A DNA stretch of 64,000 bases from Gammaproteobacteria bacterium (GTDB lineage: Bacteria > Pseudomonadota > Gammaproteobacteria > Magnimaribacterales > AG-339-G14), in assembly GCA_003331625.1 (NCBI GenBank), contig QOPF01000006.1, forward strand, positions 1 through 64,000, in the 5' to 3' direction. Position numbers and translations under genes: made by a program. Position 1 is the stretch's first letter, and the number at the start of each line of letters is the position of its first letter. Shown piece after piece: positions 7,737 to 16,994 of this stretch. The notes below the pieces were generated by a model. That model was given only the letters and a program-made list of their open reading frames with translations, was not told where the DNA came from and ran no database searches.

Positions 7737-9499
7737 TAAAAACGTTCCTCTCCTGATTGAATGCGCTCATAAAGATCTTGATTGATTTCCACGTAATTAC
7801 CTTTTTGATAGAAATATAATTTATCTTCAATTAAAGCAGGGTCAAAACCTTGTTTTTTGAGATCTTCTTTTTGGTGTTTGAAAGTTCCAGTGGTTTTCAT
7901 AACTTCCGTCGTTCTTAAAAAGTAAGGCAATTGAAAAGCATTGAGGTTTTTACTGATGTGATCTGAAAAAACATCAAAGTCAAAATCATCCGTTACGTTT
8001 AAAAGAGCCATCCCAGCTTTTCCTTCAGCTGATTTAACCTCAACTCCATAGACATTAGAATCCAGAACTTCTGCATACTTGTTAATGATGGCAGCAACTT
8101 CCATAGTAGAGACGTTTTCACTTTTCCAGCGATAAGTGTCTCCGACACGATCGGCAAAAGATAACCAGTTATTTTCATGCCTTGTCAGCAAATCTCCTGA
8201 GTTAAACCAGCGATCTCCTTCTTCCATTACATCAGTCATTATTTTTTTATTCGATGCCTGTTTATCCAAATAACCCTCAAACGTAGCAAGTTTAGAAAGC
8301 TCTGATATGAATAATCCTGTTTCACCAACTTCGACAGACTCACAAAAGCCATCAGCATTTTTAATGGGTTCTCCCGATTCTTGATCGCACTTCACAACAA
8401 GTGAGCCACGCATATAATGACCAACCATGCCAGGTCTACCGTGAGTGTTAACCAATGCCCCAACTCCTTCGGTTGCACCATAAAGCTCTCTTATTTTAGG
8501 AATATTAAATCTCGATTGAAATTTTTCCCAAATATCAGGACGCAAACCATTTCCTGAAATAACTCTTAATTGATGATTCTTATCTTCTTCATTGGGAGGG
8601 ACATTCATGAGATATCTGCACAATTCACCTACGTATCCAAACATTGTAACTTTGTGTTTTCTGACATCTGGCCAAAACTCAGACGCGGAAAATCTTTCTT
8701 TAATTACAGTCGTTGCCCCAGCTCGTAAACATCCTGCCCAAGACCAAAGAAGACCGGTTGCGTGATAGAGCGGTAAAGTTAAATACAAGATATCTTTTTG
8801 TTTTGCTCTAAAGCCAAAAAACTGACCAGCAAAACTTGTCTTAACTGCTCTACCATTAGTGATAAGGGCAGCCTTTGGCAATCCCGTTGTACCCGAAGTA
8901 TAGATGTACATGCCAATGTCTTTTATTTGCAAAGGAAAAGCTTGGACATTTTTGGAATCTTTAGAAGCCTCATTAATATCAACGTAACCCTCAGGAACTT
9001 TTTGCGAGTCGTTTACCAAATAAAGTTTAAGAGCATCTAGTTCGGTTTCTGGCATTGAAGCCTTAAACTTTTCAAGATGCGAGGCACCTAAAATAGCAGC
9101 CTTGGCATCCACAATGGTGACTACGTGTTTGAGACCTTCACCTGTCACTGTAGTATTGATTAAAGCAGCAATGGCGCCTATTCGATGTGCAGCTAAAAGC
9201 AACATTAGAAAATCAGGGCAGTTATCCATTAGCAGGGCAAAACAATCACCTTTCTCGATTCCTTGAGCTTGCAGGAAAGCTCCATACTGGGAAACTTTTT
9301 TATCCGCTTCTAACCAAGTAATTGATTCGTCTTTAAAAATGAAAGCAAGTTCGTTGGGATACTTTTTAACATTGGTTTCAAAGAAATTTAAGATAGAAAG
9401 ATTGCTATCAGGTTTCCAGGTAAAGAGCGTTCGAGGAATCCCTACAGCATAAAAATATATATCATCCAAAACCCCATTAATTGCCCATTTTAAACTCAT
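7736..9499 (-). CDS. Long-chain/very-long-chain acyl-CoA synthetase (FATP-like)
   Basis: A 587-residue adenylate-forming ligase activating fatty or related carboxylic acids with ATP and CoA. The AMP-binding P-loop YTSGTTGLPKAA, the YGATEG motif, and the DRVGDTYRWKSENVS hinge are present. The hinge form GDTYRWKGENVS and the C-terminus ending in YVEINQDLYERIQSG are typical of the bacterial FATP/very-long-chain acyl-CoA synthetase branch rather than classical FadD. A clear GGGAGAG Shine-Dalgarno lies eight bases before the ATG. It sits between the DUF3604 gene (44-base gap) and the HCCA-like gene (one-base overlap). Confidence 0.88.
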   Translation of the reverse strand: MSLKWAINGVLDDIYFYAVGIPRTLFTWKPDSNLSILNFFETNVKKYPNELAFIFKDESITWLEADKKVSQYGAFLQAQGIEKGDCFALLMDNCPDFLMLLLAAHRIGAIAALINTTVTGEGLKHVVTIVDAKAAILGASHLEKFKASMPETELDALKLYLVNDSQKVPEGYVDINEASKDSKNVQAFPLQIKDIGMYIYTSGTTGLPKAALITNGRAVKTSFAGQFFGFRAKQKDILYLTLPLYHATGLLWSWAGCLRAGATTVIKERFSASEFWPDVRKHKVTMFGYVGELCRYLMNVPPNEEDKNHQLRVISGNGLRPDIWEKFQSRFNIPKIRELYGATEGVGALVNTHGRPGMVGHYMRGSLVVKCDQESGEPIKNADGFCESVEVGETGLFISELSKLATFEGYLDKQASNKKIMTDVMEEGDRWFNSGDLLTRHENNWLSFADRVGDTYRWKSENVSTMEVAAIINKYAEVLDSNVYGVEVKSAEGKAGMALLNVTDDFDFDVFSDHISKNLNAFQLPYFLRTTEVMKTTGTFKHQKEDLKKQGFDPALIEDKLYFYQKGNYVEINQDLYERIQSGEERF

Positions 9500-9543
9500 A
9501 GTTAATCTCTCCCAAAGATACTTTATTTTGTCAGTTTCTTAAT

Positions 9544-11811
9544 TTAATTTCTATCTTCTGTTAATAAATAAATTGGCGAGGACCAAGCTTTTGCATAATC
9601 TTTTGTTAAACAGTCATCATCTGGATTGGTACGATAATCTCCATAGCAAATGTTAACCGCAATGCAATTACCATCCTCATCGTACTCGCATCTTTCCCTG
9701 CCCGCGTTTATTCGCTCAATGGGTTCTTGCAGAACTCTAGCGTAATAAGTCGCATCTCTGCCATCTGTTTCATAATCATCATCAGAAAAATAAACAATGC
9801 AACCAGCCTCACTTTCAGGACACTCAAACGAGCGCCAAGGATCTTGAATTAAATCTTTGATGTTTTCATTAGGCTGAGTCTGTGGAGTGACTTTAATAAT
9901 CTCAATTTTTTCTATGAGATACCTTTCTTCAGAAGGGTTATAGCATTCACCTTTGCAAAGTTCTTTTACGTATTTTGGATCTAAGTTGGTGGTTACGTAA
10001 TCAGGACATCCTGGTTTTTGTTTCGGCGAACCAACGGCTTTTACTTTAAAGCTAGGTTTTTTTTGCGTAACAACTTCACTTCCCATAGCAAAGGTTTTCT
10101 GATCTTTAACCATATCAAACCACAGCAATATTTTTTCTCCCGAGGTGCCATAGACCTCTCTATTTTGAATGGCACCCCAAAGCTCATTTCTTTTTCGTGA
10201 TTTTGCATGTACGGCAACCAATCCACCAGTTTGTAAATAACTTCCAATACGTTCTGTTTCTGCTTGAAAGAAACCTGGCAAGTCATACATCTTTTCGGGA
10301 TCTGCTGGTTTAGTGGGATCTTGATTTTCTGGGTGATTAATTAAAGTATCACCAAGAATTGCCATTACGTCTTCATTTATTGGCCCTCTCGAGTCTGAGA
10401 AAACCTTACGCATCATTTGTTTGTAACCAGTTCCTGCTCTTGCATCATGAATATCGCTGGATCCAATAAAACCGAATCTAAATCTTTTTAGAGATAGAGG
10501 ATCATCAAAATTTGTCAAAGCCAAAGCGTATTGTGCAGACATTTTTGGACGATAATTGAAACTGCCAAAATAACAGTCTCTACACTGACCCGAATCAAGC
10601 CAGTCGGTGGCTTCTGAATTAGGAACTGTTAAAAAACCTCTCACACCATGATCGACATAAAATTGTTTGGCTTTATCTGATCTGGAAGAACATTCTGCTT
10701 TTGATAAACCTGCTTCTAAACAGCGATTGTAGATTAACTCACCAGCTTTCTGACAGCCTGGCATGTAGTTTTCTGATGTGGCAGGACAGGATTTACTACC
10801 ATCGGCATTGAAAGTGATGCCAGTAAAATCTCTAAATTCTTCCGAGTTACCGTGGCCAGAATAAACCTCCATGAGTATATTCAGATTTTCATCTTGATGA
10901 TTTGCTAGTTGTTTATCCCAGGAAGAGCCCATTGGGGTATAAATTCCCCAAGTAGTACCGTGTGGAATAACCATAGCTGGATAATTCCAATCGTTAAGCT
11001 TTTCAAATAATTCTTTAGGAGTTTTAGTTAATTCTTTGCAATCAGAAGGCAAATCTCTAACTGCTACACCATCTGGACAAACATTGTCCATTACTTTTGT
11101 AGATGCATAAAAAAATCTTGCTGCCATTCCGAAATCTACTTTTTCAGAAACAGGAGAAACAATTTGTGTACTAATACGTAGAGCTCTTGGCATCAAATTA
11201 GCTGTACCTATATTTGTACCTTCCTCACCAGCTGTTATAGCTCCAATAGGGCGAGTTGGAATTTCTGCATCCTTGATACTTTTAAAGATTACGTTTTTGT
11301 GACCAAAATGGTTAGCTGCATTTGAACCTTGCTGAGTCCATTCCCATCCTAAAAAGGGAGTTAAATCCGGATTTGATTCCGAATTGGTAGCATCGCAAGA
11401 TTGGATAGAATCAATAGTATCTATCCACTGACGTTTTGTTAGTAACTCAGCGTGATCGTTTATTGAAAAGAAATCTAGATTGGAACAATATCTTGCAAAA
11501 TCACAAGCATCGGCAACTGGATGAACGCCTTCTCCACCCATAATGGGTAAAGAAAATAACATGGCATCTGCAGAAAAAGTTGAATGCACATGAAAGTCAC
11601 CGAAGTAGATGACTTTTTCATTATCAATATTTAAATCATTTTTAGCCAGTTCAATAAGATTTTCTCTATCTAATACATCCTTTTCTGGAAAAGCAGTTCC
11701 TTTAATTTTGCCTGCATCTTGATACGGCCATAGATAACCTCTGTCTAAAACGGGAACAGCTAAAACTCCTAAAACAATAAGAGAAACTAATACAACAAAA
11801 ACTTTTTTCAT
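9544..11811 (-). CDS. DUF3604 family exported protein
   Basis: A 755-residue protein with an N-terminal hydrophobic segment (residues 2-20) indicating export or membrane anchoring. The motifs YFGDFHVHSTFSADA, FFSINDHAE, GWEWTQ, VIPHGTTWG and GSSDIHDARAG form the histidine/aspartate-rich, PHP-like metal centre of DUF3604. Members are common in marine Gammaproteobacteria; a metallohydrolase or phosphoesterase role is suggested by the PHP resemblance, with no substrate known to me. Numerous cysteines fit an oxidising periplasmic location. It lies 13 bases after the TIGR02206 gene and 44 before the acyl-CoA synthetase, probably in one operon. Confidence 0.85.
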   Translation of the reverse strand: MKKVFVVLVSLIVLGVLAVPVLDRGYLWPYQDAGKIKGTAFPEKDVLDRENLIELAKNDLNIDNEKVIYFGDFHVHSTFSADAMLFSLPIMGGEGVHPVADACDFARYCSNLDFFSINDHAELLTKRQWIDTIDSIQSCDATNSESNPDLTPFLGWEWTQQGSNAANHFGHKNVIFKSIKDAEIPTRPIGAITAGEEGTNIGTANLMPRALRISTQIVSPVSEKVDFGMAARFFYASTKVMDNVCPDGVAVRDLPSDCKELTKTPKELFEKLNDWNYPAMVIPHGTTWGIYTPMGSSWDKQLANHQDENLNILMEVYSGHGNSEEFRDFTGITFNADGSKSCPATSENYMPGCQKAGELIYNRCLEAGLSKAECSSRSDKAKQFYVDHGVRGFLTVPNSEATDWLDSGQCRDCYFGSFNYRPKMSAQYALALTNFDDPLSLKRFRFGFIGSSDIHDARAGTGYKQMMRKVFSDSRGPINEDVMAILGDTLINHPENQDPTKPADPEKMYDLPGFFQAETERIGSYLQTGGLVAVHAKSRKRNELWGAIQNREVYGTSGEKILLWFDMVKDQKTFAMGSEVVTQKKPSFKVKAVGSPKQKPGCPDYVTTNLDPKYVKELCKGECYNPSEERYLIEKIEIIKVTPQTQPNENIKDLIQDPWRSFECPESEAGCIVYFSDDDYETDGRDATYYARVLQEPIERINAGRERCEYDEDGNCIAVNICYGDYRTNPDDDCLTKDYAKAWSSPIYLLTEDRN

Positions 11812-11824
11812 GGGATTTTAAAAA

Positions 11825-12544
11825 TTACTTTAACTTATCTCTTATATAAAAGGGCAGATAAATAACATAGAACATTGTGACGCCTAATAAAATAAAGAAA
11901 ATATAATGAAAAGGCGGATCAGGCATGAGATCCACTATTGACTGTCCAGCAGGACGTTGCATCATGAACCAATAATTAGCTGGGCTACCTTCGGCAAAAT
12001 AGTTAATAATTAAATTAATCAAATAAACCAAAAAGAGCACCGGAAAAGTAACTTTTAAGACATCTGTAATAGATTTGAGTGTGGGGCGATTGTCCAAACC
12101 TATTGAAATATAACCTATGCCGAGCCACATCAACCCATGGCTGAAGAAAAATAATAGAAAATGTAAGTGTGGAAAATCAAATTTAACATCAGGCTGAGTG
12201 TTTGCCATTAGACCGCCGCCGATTCCCCAAAAAAAAGCTATTTCAAAAAAAATTCTTTTACGCGTTAACATGTAAAAGGCTGCTGAAAAACTAGCCAAGT
12301 GACAGAAATGCATAGGCAGCATTTTTAAAAAAGGAAAATCCTCCGGCCAGATACTGGAGTAAATAAAAGGTTTGGCTATTTCGTTTACAATTAATAAGAA
12401 AGCCAAGCCGTTACCAAACCTGCTTTTAATTTTCTCGGGTTGATGACGAAGTAAATAAGGAATTAAGATAGCCAAAGACAAAATGAAGACCAGAACTGAA
12501 AGATGATCGCTTCCAAATATTTGAAAAGGTTTTATCTCGAACAT
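11825..12544 (-). CDS. TIGR02206 (YwaF-like) integral membrane protein
   Basis: A 239-residue multi-pass membrane protein matching the TIGR02206/YwaF family: an N-terminal FGSDHLSVL, then about six or seven hydrophobic helices, a conserved MLPMHFCHLASF segment, and a loop GQSIVDLMPDPPFHYI before the last helix. The family is uncharacterised. It is the first gene of a minus-strand run ending in DUF3604, acyl-CoA synthetase and HCCA-like genes. No Shine-Dalgarno is obvious. Its first 42 bases overlap the 5' end of the divergent lipoprotein gene. Confidence 0.78.
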   Translation of the reverse strand: MFEIKPFQIFGSDHLSVLVFILSLAILIPYLLRHQPEKIKSRFGNGLAFLLIVNEIAKPFIYSSIWPEDFPFLKMLPMHFCHLASFSAAFYMLTRKRIFFEIAFFWGIGGGLMANTQPDVKFDFPHLHFLLFFFSHGLMWLGIGYISIGLDNRPTLKSITDVLKVTFPVLFLVYLINLIINYFAEGSPANYWFMMQRPAGQSIVDLMPDPPFHYIFFILLGVTMFYVIYLPFYIRDKLK

Positions 12545-12907
12545 AAATTATTCTTTAAAAATTTATTAATAGGCTTTATTTTAATTCAGATTTTGGCTTG
12601 TTCAAGTGACAACGAAATTAAAAAAGTTTCATGGGATTCTTCGCTTGATTATTTTGCTTTAGAAAAGAACGGTTACGCAGTAACTTATTTTGTAGATATA
12701 GGCAAAAGTGAGGCTTATGTTGGCGGAATAATAGAGATATACAAATTACCCAATATGAATGTTGTTGATAGAATTAAAGTAGAAAGAATCGAATTCTTTA
12801 ATCGAGTAGACGGATTGCAAATGTGTCGTATTTGGGGAAAGAGCGCTAAGTCTGATTTACAGAATCATCTGTTAGCAAGGAATTGCAAAGATCTTACTGA
12901 TCTTTAA
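12503..12907 (+). CDS. Putative lipoprotein, unknown function
   Basis: A 134-residue protein. Residues 18-33 are hydrophobic and end in the lipobox-like ILAC with Cys33, followed by SSDNEIKK, so outer-membrane lipidation is likely. Ser-Ser at +2/+3 fits outer-membrane sorting. The rest shows no family I recognise; it has cysteines in QMCRIWG and LARNCKD near the C-terminus. The only Met before the lipobox is at 12503, forcing a 42-base overlap with the divergent TIGR02206 gene. Its 3' end overlaps the convergent SDR gene by 14 bases. Confidence 0.6.
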   Translation: MIASKYLKRFYLEHKLFFKNLLIGFILIQILACSSDNEIKKVSWDSSLDYFALEKNGYAVTYFVDIGKSEAYVGGIIEIYKLPNMNVVDRIKVERIEFFNRVDGLQMCRIWGKSAKSDLQNHLLARNCKDLTDL

Positions 12908-13679
12908 AGCCCTCGTAAAATTCTTCGAAGCGACCTTGAAGCCTTTGCATGCCAAGGATCCAACGATCGTAATCACTGGTTTTTCTTTTGATATATTCTA
13001 AAACTTCTTGATGTGGAGTAACTAGGAAGCGTTCCTTCTTGATAGCATCAATAACATCTTTGGCACATTCATCCGCTTCAATCATGCCATCCACGCCAGC
13101 AACACCTGGACCTTGCGCTGTCATTGCCGTTTTAACAGCTTGTGGACAAAGACAGGAAACTCCAATGCCTTTTTCCCCGTATGTAATTTTTATCCATTCT
13201 GCCAAGCTGACTGCTGCTGCTTTAGTAACAGAATAAGGCGCAGCACCAAGTTGAGTTAGTAATCCTGCTGCAGAAGCAGTATTGACGAGATAGCCTGAGC
13301 CTTGTTCCAACATCTGAGGAATTAAATGTTTTGCTACGTGAGCATGGGCCATGAAATTTACATCCCAGATATTTTGCCAATCTTCAGTAGTGACATCGAG
13401 CAAACCAAAGGCACCACCAATTCCAGCATTCGAACAAAATATATCAATACCATTCATTTTTTCATTGGCAAATGCAATGAGTTTTTGAATTTCACCTTCT
13501 TTGGAAACGTTGAGAACAAAGCCAGCATAACCAAGTTCTTCGGCTACCTTTAAAACGTCTTCATTGAGATCAGCCAAAATGACGTCTTTAGCTTGCTCAT
13601 TTTTAAATTCTACCGCGAGCGCTTTTCCTATGCCGCTGGCAGCTCCAGTGACAACTACTCTTTTATTAAGTATTTCCAA
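12894..13679 (-). CDS. SDR family oxidoreductase
   Basis: A 261-residue classical short-chain dehydrogenase. It has cofactor loop TGAASGIG, an acidic residue (ADLNED) after the second strand suggesting NAD preference, NAGIGG, and catalytic YSVTK. It is last in a tightly packed minus-strand operon (crotonase, SDR, crotonase, acyl-CoA synthetase, this SDR), three bases after the synthetase gene. A step in oxidation or reduction of a CoA-activated compound is likely. The substrate is unknown. Confidence 0.85.
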   Translation of the reverse strand: MEILNKRVVVTGAASGIGKALAVEFKNEQAKDVILADLNEDVLKVAEELGYAGFVLNVSKEGEIQKLIAFANEKMNGIDIFCSNAGIGGAFGLLDVTTEDWQNIWDVNFMAHAHVAKHLIPQMLEQGSGYLVNTASAAGLLTQLGAAPYSVTKAAAVSLAEWIKITYGEKGIGVSCLCPQAVKTAMTAQGPGVAGVDGMIEADECAKDVIDAIKKERFLVTPHQEVLEYIKRKTSDYDRWILGMQRLQGRFEEFYEGFKDQ

Positions 13680-13681
13680 AA

Positions 13682-15394
13682 CTATCCTCCTAGTTTTACA
13701 ACAGCTTCTTCACGCATTTGTTTTTTAGCAATTTTACCGGAAGCTATTCTCGGCAATTGCTCAGTTTGAAACCACATGTGTTCAGGAATCTTAAATTTAG
13801 CTAATTTCTCTGCTAAAAATGAAGACAGTTCCACATCGTCAATAATATGATCTTCACGACAGGCAACCACCGTAGCTAATTTCTCACCCAAACGATCATC
13901 TGGCACTCCAAAAACAGAAGCTTCCAAGACAGAAGGGTGTTCGGTAATAGCTGCTTCTACTTCAAGGCACGCTATGTTTTCGCCACCTCGAATAACAATA
14001 TCTTTCTTACGATCTTTAATATATAAAAAATCGTCTTCATCAATTAGTCCTAAATCACCAGAGCGAAACCAGCCTTCAGAATCAAGCACTTCATCGGTAG
14101 CTTCTTGGTTTTTCCAATAGCATCTAAAAGTACAAGCGCCTCTAATACAAACTTCACCAATTTCTCCCAAAGGCAGCTCATTACCATCATCATCGACAAT
14201 TTTTAAATCAATTAACTTTGGAATTGCAAAACCTGTACTGTTTGGTTTTTGGACATATACATCGCCATGATTGTTAGCGGCCAAGGCATTGGTTTCGGTT
14301 AAACCATATCCGATTCCAGGATTGGTATCTTTCATGCTGGCCTTCATTTCTTTAACTTGTTCTGGAGGTCTTGCAGCTCCTCCTCCATTTAAGTCTTTGA
14401 GTGTAGAAATATCTCTGGGATTTTTTTTCTGCGCTTCAACCAGCTCATACGACATAGTTGGTACTCCAGTAAACAAAGAAACTTTTTCTTGTTCTATCAG
14501 ATCCAAAGCGACTTCAGGATCCCATTTGTACATCAATACAGTTTTTCTTCCGACAGGAATAGATAGTAAGAATATTGCATGGCAACCAGTAACATGAAAT
14601 AGCGGTACGCTGACAAGCGTTGCATTTTGATCTGCATCGGGTTGAACTTCAGCTGCCTCGCCGGTGGCTTGCCTGCCCATGAGATTTAAAGTTATCCAAT
14701 AGAGCGGAGCAAAAATAATAGATCGATGAGTAGCAACAACACCTTTAGGGTAACCAGTACTACCAGAGGTATACATAATGGAAGCATCGTCTTCGGGTAA
14801 AATTTCAACCGGATCATTAAGCTTTTCATCAGCTCCTTCGATGACTTTATAAAAATCAAATTCTTGATGTTCAGGTTTATTAGATCTTATAGAAATTTTT
14901 GCTACATCAGCGCATCTTTCTCCGAGCCTATCCAATCTCTCTTCATCGGCAATAAAAACTTTCGATTCACTATTGGCTATACCGTATTCTAATTCGTCGC
15001 CTTGCCACCAAGAATTCAAAGGCACAGCAATTGCTCCAATTGATGTTACAGCCATATAGCAATACATCCACTCAGGATAATTACGCATTGAAAAAGAAAT
15101 CTTGTCTCCTTTTTTGATGCCATAAGTGGTTTGCAAAGTGTTGGCTAATTGATTAGCTCTCGCGTAAGTTTCTGGATAGGTTATACGTTCATCTTGATAA
15201 ACAATGTGTTCCCAATCGCCGTGAGCCAAACCAAGATCAAAGTATTCTCTTAAGTTATTTGGCGCTTCAGCGAAAACAAAGTATTCGTTACCACGCACGG
15301 TTTCTTTTTTTAACGATAACATGCCTTCAGCTGTTACTTGTTCGAGCACAGCTAAACGATTAGCTGGACTAATTAAATCCATTTGTTCAGTCAT
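13682..15394 (-). CDS. Class I adenylate-forming acyl-CoA synthetase
   Basis: A 570-residue AMP-dependent acyl-CoA ligase. The P-loop MYTSGSTGYPKGV, the GYGLTETNA motif, SGDLG, the hinge DRKKDIVIRGGENI and the C-terminal catalytic lysine in LPRIASGKIAKKQM are all intact. The GGENI hinge and overall length are common in medium/long-chain or aromatic acyl-CoA ligases. Two bases separate it from the crotonase gene upstream and two from the SDR downstream, so the enzymes should work on the same CoA-activated substrate. Confidence 0.87.
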   Translation of the reverse strand: MTEQMDLISPANRLAVLEQVTAEGMLSLKKETVRGNEYFVFAEAPNNLREYFDLGLAHGDWEHIVYQDERITYPETYARANQLANTLQTTYGIKKGDKISFSMRNYPEWMYCYMAVTSIGAIAVPLNSWWQGDELEYGIANSESKVFIADEERLDRLGERCADVAKISIRSNKPEHQEFDFYKVIEGADEKLNDPVEILPEDDASIMYTSGSTGYPKGVVATHRSIIFAPLYWITLNLMGRQATGEAAEVQPDADQNATLVSVPLFHVTGCHAIFLLSIPVGRKTVLMYKWDPEVALDLIEQEKVSLFTGVPTMSYELVEAQKKNPRDISTLKDLNGGGAARPPEQVKEMKASMKDTNPGIGYGLTETNALAANNHGDVYVQKPNSTGFAIPKLIDLKIVDDDGNELPLGEIGEVCIRGACTFRCYWKNQEATDEVLDSEGWFRSGDLGLIDEDDFLYIKDRKKDIVIRGGENIACLEVEAAITEHPSVLEASVFGVPDDRLGEKLATVVACREDHIIDDVELSSFLAEKLAKFKIPEHMWFQTEQLPRIASGKIAKKQMREEAVVKLGG

Positions 15395-15396
15395 AT

Positions 15397-16221
15397 TTAT
15401 TTCCCGGTAAATTTAGCAGGTCGTTTTTCAATAAAGTGTTTAACACCTTCTTTAAAATCTTCTGAGCCAAAGCTTTGAAGCATCTCTTCCATTGAGGAAT
15501 CTAAATTGGTTTGAATGTCTTCACCAAGGGCAGTATAAATTTGACGTTTCATGATTTTTACCGATCTAGGTGAAACATTTTTAGCAATGTCTTCGGCATA
15601 AGCTAAAACGTGTTCAAGAAAATTTTCTGCGGCAAAACAACGATTGACTAGACCAATTCGCTCGGCTTCCGCGGCATCAAATTTTCGAGCAGTCATCATG
15701 ATGTCCATTGTATGAGCGACCCCAATTATTCTTGGAAGAATCCAGCCAACACCCCATTCTGCAATCAAACCTCTTTTTGAAAAAGCGGTCGAAAATACAG
15801 CATTTTCTGAAGCCACTCGCATATCACAGTACAAAGACATGATTAAGCCAACTCCAGCAGCCGGACCATTAATTGCGGCAATAATGGGTTTTGGTACCGA
15901 TGGAAAATAACTATATTGTCCTTCCCATTCAGACATACCATTGGTTTCGTAATCTCTTTCTTCTGGCTTATCATTTGACACTTCTTTGTTGTTCGCGGAA
16001 ATATCTGAAAGATTATCCATATCAGCTCCCGCACTGAAACCTCTTCCGGCTCCAGTCAAAACAATTACTTTTACGTCATCGTCTTTACAAGCATCATCAA
16101 TTTTTTCTTTCAATCGAGCGGTTAATTCACCTGTGATGGCGTTAAGACGATCTGGCCTATTAAGAGTAACCAGTGCGACACCAGTCTCTTTCTTTTCATA
16201 TAAAACTACTTCATTACTCAT
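15397..16221 (-). CDS. Enoyl-CoA hydratase/isomerase family protein
   Basis: A 274-residue crotonase. Landmarks: the N-terminal VTLNRPDRLNAI, CoA oxyanion segment GRGFSAGADM, GPAAGVGLIMSLYCDMRVAS and FSKRGLIAEWGVGWILPR, where the Glu of AEWG occupies the catalytic-acid position. It overlaps the preceding SDR stop by one base (TAATG) and precedes the acyl-CoA synthetase by two. A beta-oxidation-like hydration or isomerisation is expected; the exact substrate is unknown. The second crotonase of the operon differs clearly in sequence, suggesting two distinct steps. Confidence 0.86.
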   Translation of the reverse strand: MSNEVVLYEKKETGVALVTLNRPDRLNAITGELTARLKEKIDDACKDDDVKVIVLTGAGRGFSAGADMDNLSDISANNKEVSNDKPEERDYETNGMSEWEGQYSYFPSVPKPIIAAINGPAAGVGLIMSLYCDMRVASENAVFSTAFSKRGLIAEWGVGWILPRIIGVAHTMDIMMTARKFDAAEAERIGLVNRCFAAENFLEHVLAYAEDIAKNVSPRSVKIMKRQIYTALGEDIQTNLDSSMEEMLQSFGSEDFKEGVKHFIEKRPAKFTGK

Positions 16222-16979
16222 TACGCTACTGTGCCTCCATCTATTACTAAAGTATGACCGTTAACAAAACTACCTGCTTGCGATGCTAAAAAGACCGCGG
16301 CTCCTCCAATTTCATCTGGCTCACCAATTCTTTTCATCGGACACGAAGCAGTTGATTGTTTGAGAATTTCCGGATTCTCCCAAAGAGCTTTAGCAAAGTC
16401 TGTTTTGAATAATCCCGGCGCAATCGCATTGGTTCTGATGTTGTATTGTCCGAATTCCAGAGCATAATTTTTAACCAACATGATATCTGCTGCTTTGGAT
16501 ATGTTGTATGCACCAATCACGGGGCTAGCGCTGAGTCCACCAATCGAAGAGACGATGATAATACTTCCGTCTTTTCTTTCCATCATCTCAGGAATAACCA
16601 TTTGACAAAGATTGTGGTTACTCTTGATGTTGTTATTCATGATTTTTTCAAAGGCTTCATCGGGAATATCTTTTATGGATCCGAAATAAGGATTACTCGC
16701 TGCATTACAAACCATAATATCTATTTGCCCCAGTTGCGATCTAGTCTCTTCGACAAGCATTTCTAAGGCAGTTTTATCAGAAATATTACAAGGAATGACA
16801 ATGGCTTTACCTGCACCATCTAAAGAATTAATTTCCTCTGCAGTAGCTTCACAAACATCAGTTTTTCTACTAGAGATCACCACATTCGCACCTTGTTTCG
16901 CCATAGCAATGGCAATAGATTTACCAATACCTTTTGAAGAGCCAGTGATAACGGCGTTTTTTCCTGTTAAATCAAACAT
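16221..16979 (-). CDS. SDR family oxidoreductase
   Basis: A 252-residue classical SDR of the FabG-like type. It carries TGSSKGIG, an Arg in SSRK after the second strand suggesting possible NADP use, CNAASNPY, SSIGG, catalytic YNISK and the C-terminal GEPDEIGGAAVFLAS...GHTLVIDGG. It is second in the operon that begins with the crotonase at 16995-17786, and its stop overlaps the next crotonase's start. It could be a 3-hydroxyacyl-CoA or alcohol dehydrogenase. Confidence 0.86.
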   Translation of the reverse strand: MFDLTGKNAVITGSSKGIGKSIAIAMAKQGANVVISSRKTDVCEATAEEINSLDGAGKAIVIPCNISDKTALEMLVEETRSQLGQIDIMVCNAASNPYFGSIKDIPDEAFEKIMNNNIKSNHNLCQMVIPEMMERKDGSIIIVSSIGGLSASPVIGAYNISKAADIMLVKNYALEFGQYNIRTNAIAPGLFKTDFAKALWENPEILKQSTASCPMKRIGEPDEIGGAAVFLASQAGSFVNGHTLVIDGGTVA

Positions 16980-16994
16980 CGTATTCTCCTTTAA

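Noticed and set aside
10018-10286. Short open frames opposite or within the DUF3604 gene
   Set aside because: No homology, no ribosome-binding site, and they lie wholly inside a well-supported gene; similar frames inside other genes were discarded for the same reason.
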